Below are positions 47,440-55,977 of a stretch of DNA of 64,000 nucleotides, piece by piece. The stretch is from NCBI RefSeq assembly GCF_017301635.1, contig NZ_CP071091.1, positions 2,120,001-2,184,000 on the forward strand, in the 5' to 3' direction. The translations under genes and the position numbers were made by a program. The stretch is from Myxococcus landrumus. Its GTDB lineage: Bacteria > Myxococcota > Myxococcia > Myxococcales > Myxococcaceae. Numbering within the stretch: the first letter of the stretch is position 1; each line of letters starts with the position of its first letter. The notes beneath the pieces were generated by a model. That model was given only the letters and a program-made list of their open reading frames with translations. It did no database searches and was not told the DNA's origin.

Positions 47440-48164
47440 GCACGGCCCCACAGAACACCGAGGCCCGCGACATCGCGGACGTGGTCATCCGCGTGGAGGG
47501 CCTGCGCAAGGACTACACGATGGGCTCGGAGGTCGTCCGGGCGCTGCGCGGCGTGGACCTGACCATCCGCCGCAATGAATACGTCGCCGTCATGGGGCCC
47601 TCGGGCTCTGGCAAGTCGACCTTCATGAACCTCATCGGCTGCCTGGATATCCCCAGCGCGGGCCAGTACTGGCTCAACGGCCAGCCGGTGGCGGGCATGA
47701 CGGAGAACGCGCTCGCGCGCATCCGCAACCGGGAGTTGGGGTTCGTGTTCCAGAGCTTCAACCTGCTGCCTCGCGCGTCCGCGCTCGACAACGTGGCGCT
47801 CCCGCTGGTGTACGCACGCGTGCCCCGGAAGGTCCGCCTGGAGCGCGCCGCGGCCATGCTGGAGAAGGTGGGGCTGGGCGCGCGCAAGGACCACCGCCCC
47901 AACGAGCTTTCCGGTGGCCAGCGTCAGCGCGTCGCCATTGCCCGGGCGCTGGTGACACACCCCGCGTTGCTGCTGGCGGACGAGCCCACGGGGGCGCTCG
48001 ACAGCCACACGGGCGAGGAGATCATGGCCCTCTTCGGAGAGCTGCATTCGCAGGGGCAGACCTTGATGCTCGTCACGCACGAGTCGGACATCGCGGCGCA
48101 TGCGCAACGGGTGCTGTTCTTGAAAGACGGCGTCATCGAGCGGGACGAGCAGAAGCGGATTTGA
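47436..48164 (+). CDS. MacB-type ATP-binding protein (second exporter)
   Basis: 242 residues from a GTG start. It has Walker [11 protein letters not shown]-loop [15 protein letters not shown], signature [15 protein letters not shown], Walker [14 protein letters not shown] and the H-loop in LVTHES. This is the same MacB/LolD subgroup as the ATPase at 15.3-16.1 kb, but the sequences differ enough to be separate systems rather than a recent duplication. It is encoded apart from its permease, unlike E. coli MacB. Confidence 0.93.
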   Translation: MSTAPQNTEARDIADVVIRVEGLRKDYTMGSEVVRALRGVDLTIRRNEYVAVMGPSGSGKSTFMNLIGCLDIPSAGQYWLNGQPVAGMTENALARIRNRELGFVFQSFNLLPRASALDNVALPLVYARVPRKVRLERAAAMLEKVGLGARKDHRPNELSGGQRQRVAIARALVTHPALLLADEPTGALDSHTGEEIMALFGELHSQGQTLMLVTHESDIAAHAQRVLFLKDGVIERDEQKRI

Positions 48165-48207
48165 GTGGGACCGCGCACCGCGTGGCCACGAAGACCTGGA
48201 GGACGTC

Positions 48208-49725
48208 GTGAGCAAGGCGAAGAAGTGGATCATCACAGGGGTCGCGGCGGTCCTGCTCGGAGCGGGCGTCTACGTCACCCGGCAGGGCATTGAGCCCAAG
48301 CCCCCCGAGCGCTCGGCGGCGCTCGCCGTGGTGGAGCGTCGCGACATGGAAGTCGTCGCGGAGTCCGCGGGACTGGTGGAGCCACTGCGCGTGGTGGAGG
48401 TGAAGTCCAAGGCGTCCGGCGAAGTGCTGCGTGTCCTGTTCGACACTGGTGACAAGGTGGAGAAGGACGCGCTGCTCGCGGAGATCGACCCGCGCGACGT
48501 GCAGAACGCGCTGGCCCAGGCACAGGCGGACCTCGAGTCCGCGCGCGTGCGGCTGAACACGACGGAGGCCCAGCGCCAGCGCATGGAGTCGCTGCGTCAG
48601 TCCGGCTACGTCACGCAGCAGGAGTACGAGTCCTCGGTGGATGCCTTCGCCACCGCGAGGGCCGCCAAGGTGCGCGCGGAGACGAACCTCCAGCTCGCCA
48701 AGGAGCGCAGCCGCGATGTGACCATTCGCGCTCCCAGCTCCGGGACGCTGCTGGAGCGCCAGATTCAACCGGGGCAGATCATCGCGTCGGCGACCTCGAA
48801 CGTGTCCGGTGGCAGCACGCTCTTCAAGATGGCGGACCTGTCCATCATGCAGGTGCGAGCCAAGGTCGATGAGACGGACGTGGGACAGATTCGGCCGGGC
48901 CTCAAGGCCCGCGTCACGATGGAGGCCTACCCCGGCCGGACCTTCGTGGGCGAGGTCGTGAAGATTGAACCGCAGGCCCTGGTGGAACAGAACGTCACCC
49001 TCTTCCCCGTCCTCGTGCGCCTGGACAATCCCGAGGGGCTGCTGCGCCCGGGAATGAACGCGGAGGTGGCGATTGAAATCTCGAGCCGCCGCGACGCCAT
49101 CACCGTTCCCAACTCCGCGGTCGTCGGACTGCGAGATGCCCGAGCCGCCGCCGCGGCAGTGGGAATCTCCGAGGACGCGGTGCGCGCGTTGCTGCGTCCA
49201 CCGGGCTCGAAGGGTGAAGGCCGAGGCCGTGGCGGGTCCGGCGGAAGCGGCCCGTCCGACAGCACCGCCACGCCCACCAGCGGCGATGCTTCGGCGGGTC
49301 ATCCGGAGAACAAGGGGCCGAGCCGGGACACCCCGGCGTCCACGAATCCTCACGCCGCCACCGCCGCGACCGGCACGGAGACGCAGGCCAAGAGCGTCGT
49401 GGTGGCCGGAGGCCCTTCCGAAGCGCCTGGCGAGGGACGGCGTCAGCGCGGTGGACGGCAAGGCACGGGTGACACGCGGCCGGGGCTCGTCTTCGTGCAG
49501 GGCAAGAATGGTCCGGAGCCGCGCAAGGTGGTGCTGGGGCTGAGTGACTGGGAGAACTCCGAGGTGCTCAGCGGCCTGGAGCCCGGCGAGCAGGTCATGC
49601 TCGTGTCCGTGGCGCAGCTCCAGCAGCAACAGCAGCGGCAGAACGAGCGGTTCAGGCAGGCGACCGGAGGCATGTTCCCGGGCGCTGGCGGCGGTGGTGG
49701 TGGCGGAATGCGCGGCGGACGTTAA
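48208..49725 (+). CDS. MacA-like periplasmic adaptor with low-complexity insertion
   Basis: 505 residues from GTG 48208 with GGAGG 6 bp upstream. A TM anchor (WIITGVAAVLLGAGVYVT) is followed by biotinyl-lipoyl halves (VVEVKSKASGEVLRVLFDTGDKV and VTIRAPSSGTLLERQIQPGQI), a helical hairpin with QRQRMESLRQSGYVTQQEY, and a beta-barrel. Within the membrane-proximal region a stretch of about 100 residues (330-430) is Gly/Ser/Thr/Pro-rich, and the C-terminus is Gln- then Gly-rich. These additions explain the length beyond the usual 370-420 residues. Confidence 0.92.
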   Translation: MSKAKKWIITGVAAVLLGAGVYVTRQGIEPKPPERSAALAVVERRDMEVVAESAGLVEPLRVVEVKSKASGEVLRVLFDTGDKVEKDALLAEIDPRDVQNALAQAQADLESARVRLNTTEAQRQRMESLRQSGYVTQQEYESSVDAFATARAAKVRAETNLQLAKERSRDVTIRAPSSGTLLERQIQPGQIIASATSNVSGGSTLFKMADLSIMQVRAKVDETDVGQIRPGLKARVTMEAYPGRTFVGEVVKIEPQALVEQNVTLFPVLVRLDNPEGLLRPGMNAEVAIEISSRRDAITVPNSAVVGLRDARAAAAAVGISEDAVRALLRPPGSKGEGRGRGGSGGSGPSDSTATPTSGDASAGHPENKGPSRDTPASTNPHAATAATGTETQAKSVVVAGGPSEAPGEGRRQRGGRQGTGDTRPGLVFVQGKNGPEPRKVVLGLSDWENSEVLSGLEPGEQVMLVSVAQLQQQQQRQNERFRQATGGMFPGAGGGGGGGMRGGR

Positions 49726-49749
49726 CCGGCGGGATGAGGAGGCCAGGTC

Positions 49750-50955
49750 ATGGGTGAAATCATCCGGGTCGCGTTCGACGCGGTCCTCGCCAACAAGCTG
49801 CGGTCACTGTTGACCATGCTCGGCATCGTCATCGGCATCGCGGCCGTCATCACGATGGTGGCACTGGGCGAAGGGGCCCAGCGCTCCGTCGAGCAACGGC
49901 TCAAGACGCTCGGGACGAACGTGCTGACCGTGCGGCCCGGACAGAGCTTCTCGGGAGGGCTCGGCCGGGGTCAGGCGACGATGACGATTGACGACGCGGA
50001 GGCGCTGCGCGCGCAACCCAAGCACATCCAGGCCGTGGCGCCGGAGATCGAGTCCCGCTTCCAGGTGGAGTACGGCGCGAGCAACGCGAACCTCTCGGTG
50101 GTGGGAACGTGGCCGGCGTACTTCAGCATCAACGAATCCCACCTCACGGCCGGGCGCATGTTCACCGACGAAGAGGACCGGGGACGCCGCCGCGTGGTGG
50201 TCCTCGGAGCGCTGGCGGGGACGCAGCTCGGCTTGAGGGACTCCGCGTCTCTCGTGGGCGAGACGGTGCGCATCCGAGGCATCCCCTTCGAGGTCATCGG
50301 TGTCCTGGCGGAGAAGGGCTCGCAGGGCTTCTCCAATCCCGACGAGAGCCTCTACATCCCGCTGTCCACCGCGCAGTTCCGGGTGATGGGCAGCAACCGC
50401 ATCCGCTCCATCGCGGTGCAGGCGTCGGATGAGAAGTCCATGGAGAACGCCATGGCGGAGATCGACCTGAGGCTGCGCCGCGAGCACCGCCTCCGGCCCG
50501 AGCAGCAGGCGGACTTCAACATCCGGGACCAGGCCTCGCTGCTCGCGACGGTGCAGGAGACGACGCAGACGTTCTCGCTGCTGCTGGCGGGCATCGCCGC
50601 CATCTCCCTGCTGGTGGGAGGCATCGGCATCATGAACATCATGCTGGTGTCCGTGACGGAGCGGACGCGGGAGATTGGCCTGCGCAAGGCCCTGGGAGCC
50701 ACGGGCACGGACATCCTGCTCCAGTTCCTCGTGGAGTCGCTGGTGCTGTGTCTTGCGGGCGGAACGCTGGGACTCCTGCTGGGGATTGGAGGCGCCGCGG
50801 TGCTCCAGCGGCTCATGGGGTGGACCATGGTCATCGCCCCCGAGGCCATCGTGGTGGCCATCGCATTCTCCGCCACCGTGGGCGTGTTCTTCGGCATCTG
50901 GCCCGCCCGCCGCGCCGCGAGCCTGGCCCCCATCGAGTCACTCCGCTACGAGTGA
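49750..50955 (+). CDS. MacB-type permease (second exporter)
   Basis: 401 residues with GAGGAGG upstream. TM1 (LRSLLTMLGIVIGIAAVITMV), a MacB periplasmic core (LGTNVLTVRPGQ through INESHLTAGRMF), and an FtsX module with [35 protein letters not shown]. It ends SLAPIESLRYE. Only one permease is encoded here, so a homodimer is expected, in contrast to the two-permease operon at 12.9-15.3 kb. It converges with the SDR gene. Confidence 0.94.
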   Translation: MGEIIRVAFDAVLANKLRSLLTMLGIVIGIAAVITMVALGEGAQRSVEQRLKTLGTNVLTVRPGQSFSGGLGRGQATMTIDDAEALRAQPKHIQAVAPEIESRFQVEYGASNANLSVVGTWPAYFSINESHLTAGRMFTDEEDRGRRRVVVLGALAGTQLGLRDSASLVGETVRIRGIPFEVIGVLAEKGSQGFSNPDESLYIPLSTAQFRVMGSNRIRSIAVQASDEKSMENAMAEIDLRLRREHRLRPEQQADFNIRDQASLLATVQETTQTFSLLLAGIAAISLLVGGIGIMNIMLVSVTERTREIGLRKALGATGTDILLQFLVESLVLCLAGGTLGLLLGIGGAAVLQRLMGWTMVIAPEAIVVAIAFSATVGVFFGIWPARRAASLAPIESLRYE

Positions 50956-50972
50956 CGAAGCCCCTGAAGGCT

Positions 50973-51743
50973 TCAGCGCCCGGGTCCCGGCCCGGGCGCT
51001 CGCTCGAAGGCGGCGACATCGCGGTAGTAGCGCTCGACCTCCTCCTGCGTGTGCGCGCGCGTGTAGACCTCCGGACGCGGATGGATGATGGCGTCGAGGA
51101 TGACCTGCGCGGCCTCCTCGACGGGCTGGGCACCTGGTATCGCGCGGGAGTCCATCCCACCGCCCAGCGCATTCGAACCGAACTCCGTGGCGACGACCCC
51201 AGGCATCACCACGGTGACCGAGATGCCTGGATGTGTCTCACGCAGCTCCTGGCGCAGACAGGCGCTCAGCGCGTTCAACGCGTGCTTGGCCGCGCTGTAC
51301 GCCGAGCGAGGCGGGACGACAGGAAGACGCCCGAGCACGCTGGAGACGTTGAGAATCTGGCCCGCGTCACGCGACTGGAAGTGCGGCAGCACCGCCTGCA
51401 TCCCGTAGAGCGCGCTGTTGACGTTATCGCGCCACATGGATGCGAGGTCCTCATCGGTGAGCTCGGCCACGCCTCGGGTGATGCCTCGTCCCGCGTTGTT
51501 CACCCAGACATCGATGCGGCCGAACCGAGCCAGCGCCGCGTCGCGAAGCCTCTCCACCTCCGCGCGAGACGTCACGTCCGTGACCACCGCGAGCGAGTGC
51601 GGGCCAGAACGGGCAGCAACCGCTTCAAGCTCCGCCTGTCGCCGAGCCGCCAACACGAGCTTCGCCCCCCGCGCGCCTGCGGCCTGCGCGAGCGCCGCTC
51701 CGATTCCCCCGCTTGCCCCCGTGATGACGATGACCTTGTCCAT
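50973..51743 (-). CDS. SDR family oxidoreductase
   Basis: 256 residues from ATG 51743 with AGGGAG upstream. A classical short-chain dehydrogenase: TGASGGIG cofactor loop, AARR after strand 2 (favouring NADPH), NNAG (strand 4), catalytic Ser in NVSSVLG and YSAAKHAL (Tyr-x-x-x-Lys), then VMPGVVATEF. The substrate is unknown. A perfect hairpin covers its last codons (50975-51000), facing the exporter operon end. Confidence 0.92.
   Translation of the reverse strand: MDKVIVITGASGGIGAALAQAAGARGAKLVLAARRQAELEAVAARSGPHSLAVVTDVTSRAEVERLRDAALARFGRIDVWVNNAGRGITRGVAELTDEDLASMWRDNVNSALYGMQAVLPHFQSRDAGQILNVSSVLGRLPVVPPRSAYSAAKHALNALSACLRQELRETHPGISVTVVMPGVVATEFGSNALGGGMDSRAIPGAQPVEEAAQVILDAIIHPRPEVYTRAHTQEEVERYYRDVAAFERAPGPGPGR
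50975..51000. terminator. Perfect GC hairpin between convergent genes
   Basis: AGCGCCCGGG (50975-50984) and CCCGGGCGCT (50991-51000) are perfect inverted repeats around six bases. They overlap the 3' codons of the SDR gene and lie 20 bp after the permease stop. No T-tract. Confidence 0.45.
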
Positions 51744-51891
51744 GTGTCTCCCTCGCGACGCTCGACTGCCAGTCGATGCGGACTCTACCTCCCGGGCCGC
51801 GGCTCGGCGGGTCCTTCGCGGCAAGCCGATCCGCGGATGCGCCTGAGCCTCGTGGTACCCTTCCCTCTTTCTCCAGCGCGAGTCTCCGCCG

Positions 51892-53103
51892 ATGCCGTCC
51901 CGCTTCCTCTCCTTCTCCATGCTCATCGGGCTCGGCGCGGTGCTGGGCCACCTGTACCTCTATCGGCGGCTCGTGCGAGAGCTGGTGCATGGCAAGGTGG
52001 CGCGGCTGCTGGCCATCGTCTTCCTGGTGGCGATGGGGCTGTTGATGGCCATGCGGCGCACCCTCCTCGGGGTCCTGCCCGAAGAGACGGACCGGCTCTT
52101 CAAGGTGGCCACGTACTCATGGATGGGCGTGGCGCTCTGCCTCGTGATTGTCCTGGGCCTCACGGACCTCTCGCGAGGGGTCCTCGCGGTGGCTCGGCGG
52201 GTTCGGCAGCGCCGCGCGAGTGAATCCCCTGCCCCCGCCCAGCCCGTGTCCACACCTCCGGTGGACGAGGAGCGAAGGAAGTTCCTCGGACGCGCGGTGG
52301 CGGGCGGCGCACTGCTCGCGGGAGGGGGCCTGGCGACCTATGGCCACTGGAGGGCCTTCGTCGCGCCGCCGATGGTGACGGAGCTCGCCATCAAGATTCC
52401 CAAGCTCCCTCGCGCGCTGGATGGGTTCACCATCGTCCAGCTCACCGATGTCCACGTCGGCCCCTTCATCCGGCGCCGCTTCATGGACGAACTGGTCCGT
52501 CACGCCAATGCGCTCAAGCCCGACCTCGTCGCCATCACGGGCGACCTGGTGGACGGCGATGTTCCCGTCCTGGGCGACGCCGTCGCCGCGCTCCGAAACC
52601 TGCGCTCCCGCTACGGCAGCTACTTCGTCACCGGCAACCACGAGTACTACGCCGGTGACGTGGTCTGGGTGGAGTTCCTCCAGTCACTCGACATCCAGAC
52701 GCTCCGCAATCGGCACGTCCGCATCGGTGATGCAGGTGCATCCCTGGACCTGGTCGGCGTGGATGATTGGAGTGGTTGGAGGAGGACCGCCCAGAAGGGC
52801 TATGACCTGGACCAGGCCCTCGCGGGGCGGGACGCAGACCGCGCGGCCGTGTTGCTCGCGCACCAGCCGGCGAACTTCAAGCAGGCCGCGGAACGCGGAG
52901 TGGACCTCCAGATTTCGGGCCACACCCACGGCGGACAGCTCCCGCCGATGACGTTCTTCATCGACTACGCGTGGGAGCACGCGGTGGGCCTCTACCGTCA
53001 CCAGGACTCACACATCTACGTGAGCCGGGGCTGCGGCTTCTGGGGACCGCCCATGCGAGTGGGCAGCCCCCCGGAGCTGGTCAAGCTCGTGCTCACGGCC
53101 TGA
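51892..53103 (+). CDS. Membrane-anchored metallophosphoesterase (YkuE/YaeI-like)
   Basis: 403 residues. Three or four TM helices occupy the first 110 residues (MLIGLGAVLGHLYLY, LLAIVFLVAMGLLMAM, MGVALCLVIVLGL). A linker with RRKFLGRAVAGGALLAGGG resembles an internal Tat motif plus helix. The calcineurin-like domain has all metal motifs: QLTDVHVGPF, AITGDLVDGD, VTGNHEYY, LAHQPANF and SGHTHGGQLPP. Relatives include YkuE and the UDP-sugar-lipid hydrolase-like phosphoesterases of the envelope. The catalytic domain should be periplasmic if the RR segment is translocated. Confidence 0.9.
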   Translation: MPSRFLSFSMLIGLGAVLGHLYLYRRLVRELVHGKVARLLAIVFLVAMGLLMAMRRTLLGVLPEETDRLFKVATYSWMGVALCLVIVLGLTDLSRGVLAVARRVRQRRASESPAPAQPVSTPPVDEERRKFLGRAVAGGALLAGGGLATYGHWRAFVAPPMVTELAIKIPKLPRALDGFTIVQLTDVHVGPFIRRRFMDELVRHANALKPDLVAITGDLVDGDVPVLGDAVAALRNLRSRYGSYFVTGNHEYYAGDVVWVEFLQSLDIQTLRNRHVRIGDAGASLDLVGVDDWSGWRRTAQKGYDLDQALAGRDADRAAVLLAHQPANFKQAAERGVDLQISGHTHGGQLPPMTFFIDYAWEHAVGLYRHQDSHIYVSRGCGFWGPPMRVGSPPELVKLVLTA

Positions 53104-53111
53104 GCCACCGC

Positions 53112-54659
53112 TCACCGGCTGGGCTCCAGCTCCACCTGGTGCAGCGCCTTGCCCGTGAGGTCATGGATGGCGACGGTCATCACGCCGCTGTTCCCCTGGA
53201 TGCGCACGCTGCCGAAGTACTGCTGTCCTTCCCAGGGCGCGGCGTTCATCACCGTCGCCGGCTTCTGCCACCGCACCTCCGGACCAAAGGTTTCATCCAG
53301 CGGCATGGCCCCGAACGTCCCCGCGTTGAGCGGCCCCGCGACGAACTCCCAGAACGGGTCGAAGTCCCGGAACCGCGCCCGGTCCGGGTGGTACTGGTGC
53401 ATGGCCGGATAGTGGACGTCCGCCGTGAGGAACACCACGTTGCGAACCTTCCGCTCCTTCAGGAACGAGAGCAGCTCCGCCAACTCCAGCTCGCGCCCCA
53501 GCGGTGCCCCCGGGCCGTTGGCCCAGGCCTCCATCCGCCAGGAACCTTCCCCCAACTTCTCCGCGGGGACGATGAGCCCCAGCGGCATGCTGGTCGCAAT
53601 CACCTTCCACGTGGCCTTCGACGACGCCAGCGCCTGTTTGAGGCCCTCCAGCTGCGCCCGCCCCAGGAACGCCGTCTCCGGCCCCTGCTGCTCCTGGCGG
53701 TTGACGGTGTTCGGCCCTCGGAAGGCCCGCACGTCGGGAATGAACACGTCCAGCTGCGGGCCCTGAGAGAGCTGCCGATGGATGCGGCCCTCCGCGCGCG
53801 CGGCGCCCCCCACCGGCGTGTACTCGAAGAAGGCCTGCCTCGCTCTCGCCGCGAGGACACCGTCGTCCGGCACCTGCGTGTACCGAGGGTCCTCCGCGAC
53901 GGTGCGACTGTGGAACCAGTTGTTGCGGACCTCGTGGTCATCCCACTGGTAGGCGATGGGCACTTCCCGCGCGAAAGCCCGCAACGAGTCGTCGAGGAAG
54001 TTGTAGGCGAAGTTCCCGCGCATCTCCTCCAGCGTCTCCGCCACCTTCGCCTTCGCGGGCGTCACGATGTTGCGCCACACCCGACCATCCGGGACGACGA
54101 CCTCCGGCAGCAGCGGGTTGTCCGCGTAGATGACGTCGCCGACATGGAGGAAGAAGTCAGGACGCAGCGCCCGCAGCGCCGCGAAGCCTCGGTAGCCGCC
54201 CCACTCCGGATTGATGCCCCACCCCTGACCGCACACGTCCGCGCTCCACGCGAAGCACACGTCCCGCGCGGTCTCCGGCGCCGTGAGGAATCGCCCCCGC
54301 CACTCCTCCCCTGTCGAGCCCCCGTCGTCCGCGAGCACTCGCACGAAGAGCTCGCGCCCGGCCGGCAGGCCCGCGAGGTCCACCACGCCCGCGAAGTCCG
54401 TCGCCGCCGTGAGCAGGCCTCCCTCCACGCGATGCACGCCCTTCGCGAGCCGGGGGTCCTCGCTCCACTCCACGACGAGGCGCGAGGCGCGGTCCGCCTT
54501 GCCCCAGACGGTGACGGCGCCGGTGCGCACGTCTCCAAGCTGGGCGCCCAGGGGCAACGACGGACCGGGACGCGGCGCGGGCATGGGACGTGTCGAGGCA
54601 CAGCCCGCCGCGGTGAGGGCGAGCCCCTGGAGCACGGTACGTCGGGTCAGGAGGGTCAT
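53112..54659 (-). CDS. PhoD-like alkaline phosphatase, Tat lipoprotein
   Basis: 515 residues from ATG 54659. The signal TRRTVLQGLALTAAGC combines a twin-arginine motif and a lipobox, predicting export of a folded, metal-loaded lipoprotein. An N-terminal Ig-like domain (LGDVRTGAVTVWGKAD) precedes the PhoD core: FAWSADVCGQGW (divergent from the usual SC motif), FFLHVGDVIYADN, YQWDDHEVRNN, VFIPDVRAFRGPN and VFLTADVHYPAMHQY. It probably hydrolyses phosphodiesters or phosphomonoesters using Fe/Ca. It converges with the phosphoesterase gene. Confidence 0.92.
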   Translation of the reverse strand: MTLLTRRTVLQGLALTAAGCASTRPMPAPRPGPSLPLGAQLGDVRTGAVTVWGKADRASRLVVEWSEDPRLAKGVHRVEGGLLTAATDFAGVVDLAGLPAGRELFVRVLADDGGSTGEEWRGRFLTAPETARDVCFAWSADVCGQGWGINPEWGGYRGFAALRALRPDFFLHVGDVIYADNPLLPEVVVPDGRVWRNIVTPAKAKVAETLEEMRGNFAYNFLDDSLRAFAREVPIAYQWDDHEVRNNWFHSRTVAEDPRYTQVPDDGVLAARARQAFFEYTPVGGAARAEGRIHRQLSQGPQLDVFIPDVRAFRGPNTVNRQEQQGPETAFLGRAQLEGLKQALASSKATWKVIATSMPLGLIVPAEKLGEGSWRMEAWANGPGAPLGRELELAELLSFLKERKVRNVVFLTADVHYPAMHQYHPDRARFRDFDPFWEFVAGPLNAGTFGAMPLDETFGPEVRWQKPATVMNAAPWEGQQYFGSVRIQGNSGVMTVAIHDLTGKALHQVELEPSR

Positions 54660-55010
54660 GGCGCGAGAGCTCCGACAGAGGACGGCCTGCACACTAGCAG
54701 CGGCCTTCTCACCGCCTCTCGAATCCTGGGACCTCGTGGAAACTCACCATCCCCCTCTGCTCGCGGGCCGCACCCGTACCCCGAGTGCCCACCTGGGAAG
54801 GACCCGGGGCGAGGCACGCGCGGGCGGCGGCAGGTGTTTCGCGCCCGAAAGGCAGGGAGGCAGGCGCGCTCGGACAGGGTGGAATGGGCTCGACTTCGGG
54901 TATGCTTGCTCCGATTTCGGATCCGCGTGAGGGCGGGTCCCCTAAGGTCGAGAAGACACACAAGCCGGGCCGGGGTCGACTCCCCAGGCCTGCTCGAAAG
55001 GTTCATGCAC
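54660..55010. other. Intergenic region before the TPR lipoprotein
   Basis: About 350 bp between divergent genes. Short frames cross it but lack start signals and codon bias. It should contain the promoters of the PhoD-like and TPR lipoprotein genes; I could not place a confident -35/-10. Confidence 0.5.
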
Positions 55011-55802
55011 ATGAAGCGACTGGCTCGAGTCGGTCTGGTCTTTGGAGTTCTGGCCCTGGGCGGCACCCTGGTGGGCTGTGCCGACAAGGAGAACGAGGCG
55101 GCCAAGCAGCACCGCATCAAGGCCTCCAACCACATGGCCAAGAAGGAGTACAAGGAGGCCGCCGAGGCCTACGCCCTGTCGCTCCAGGCCGACCCCAAGC
55201 AGGAGAAGGTCTGGGAGAAGAAGGCCTTCGCCCACATCGAGCTGGGTGAGATCGACAAGGCCTCCGAGGCCGTCCTGAAGATTCTCGAGTTCAAGACGAC
55301 GCCGGCCGAGAAGGCGGAGATCTACCGGACGCTCGCCAGCATCTACATGAAGGGCGGCACGCTCGACGACGCCGAGAAGTACTTCAACGAGTCCCTCAAG
55401 CTGGAGCCGAAGGACGAGGCGTCGCTGGGTTGGATCGCGGAGATCTACGCGCAGCGCGGTGGCGCGCGCTCCATGGCGGCCCCCATCGTCAAGGCCGACC
55501 TGGAGAAGTCGCTGAACTATTACGACCAGGTCATCGCCATCAACCCGAACTCCGCCAACACGTACCTCAACAAGCGCGTCGTGATGGGCCGCCTGATGGA
55601 GTACGAGCGGCAGCAGATGGAGATGGCGAAGTCGGAGGCGGTGGAGAACGCGAAGGACCCCAAGGTCGTCGAGGAGGCCAACGCCCGCGCCGCCGAGCAC
55701 CTCAAGACGATGGAGGCCTACAACTCGCAGTTCGCTGAAATGACGAAGAAGTTCAGCGAGGCGCAGAAGGCCACCAAGGCCCAGGCGGCCAACCAGAAGT
55801 AG
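55011..55802 (+). CDS. TPR-containing lipoprotein
   Basis: 263 residues from ATG 55011, 9 bp after AAAGG; ATG 55005 is too close to that site. The signal peptide ends TLVGC (Cys21-22 region), a clear lipobox. TPR units follow (KASNHMAKKEYKEAAEAYALSL, KAFAHIELGEIDKASEAVLKIL, LASIYMKGGTLDDAEKYFNESL, SLNYYDQVIAINPNSANTYLNK) and then a Lys/Glu/Ala-rich coiled C-terminus ending in AQAANQK. It probably organises an outer-membrane or periplasmic complex. A terminator follows. Confidence 0.9.
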   Translation: MKRLARVGLVFGVLALGGTLVGCADKENEAAKQHRIKASNHMAKKEYKEAAEAYALSLQADPKQEKVWEKKAFAHIELGEIDKASEAVLKILEFKTTPAEKAEIYRTLASIYMKGGTLDDAEKYFNESLKLEPKDEASLGWIAEIYAQRGGARSMAAPIVKADLEKSLNYYDQVIAINPNSANTYLNKRVVMGRLMEYERQQMEMAKSEAVENAKDPKVVEEANARAAEHLKTMEAYNSQFAEMTKKFSEAQKATKAQAANQK

Positions 55803-55825
55803 TCATCCCGCCTCGGTCGTCCCCC

Positions 55826-55871
55826 AGGGCCTGGAACCACCGCCTCGAGCGGGGTCCAGGCCCTTCTTCTT
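55826..55871 (+). terminator. Terminator of the TPR lipoprotein gene
   Basis: AGGGCCTGGA (55826-55835) pairs perfectly with TCCAGGCCCT (55855-55864), followed by TCTTCTT. It lies 24 bp after the stop codon. Confidence 0.75.
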
Positions 55872-55977
55872 GCCCCACCCCAAGCGTCCTCTGGGCGTCA
55901 CGCGGTGAATCCGTCCGCGCGTCCAGGCCCTGTGCGCACTAGGCTGCGCGCTTCACTCTTCACAGGGAGGCTCGTGT

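Noticed and set aside
45364..47451. 695-codon minus-strand frame over tolC
   Set aside because: Antisense to tolC and the regulatory region; composition is typical of a GC-rich shadow frame.
52971..55802. 943-codon plus-strand frame
   Set aside because: Its N-terminal part is antisense to the PhoD-like gene; only the TPR lipoprotein from 55011 is real.
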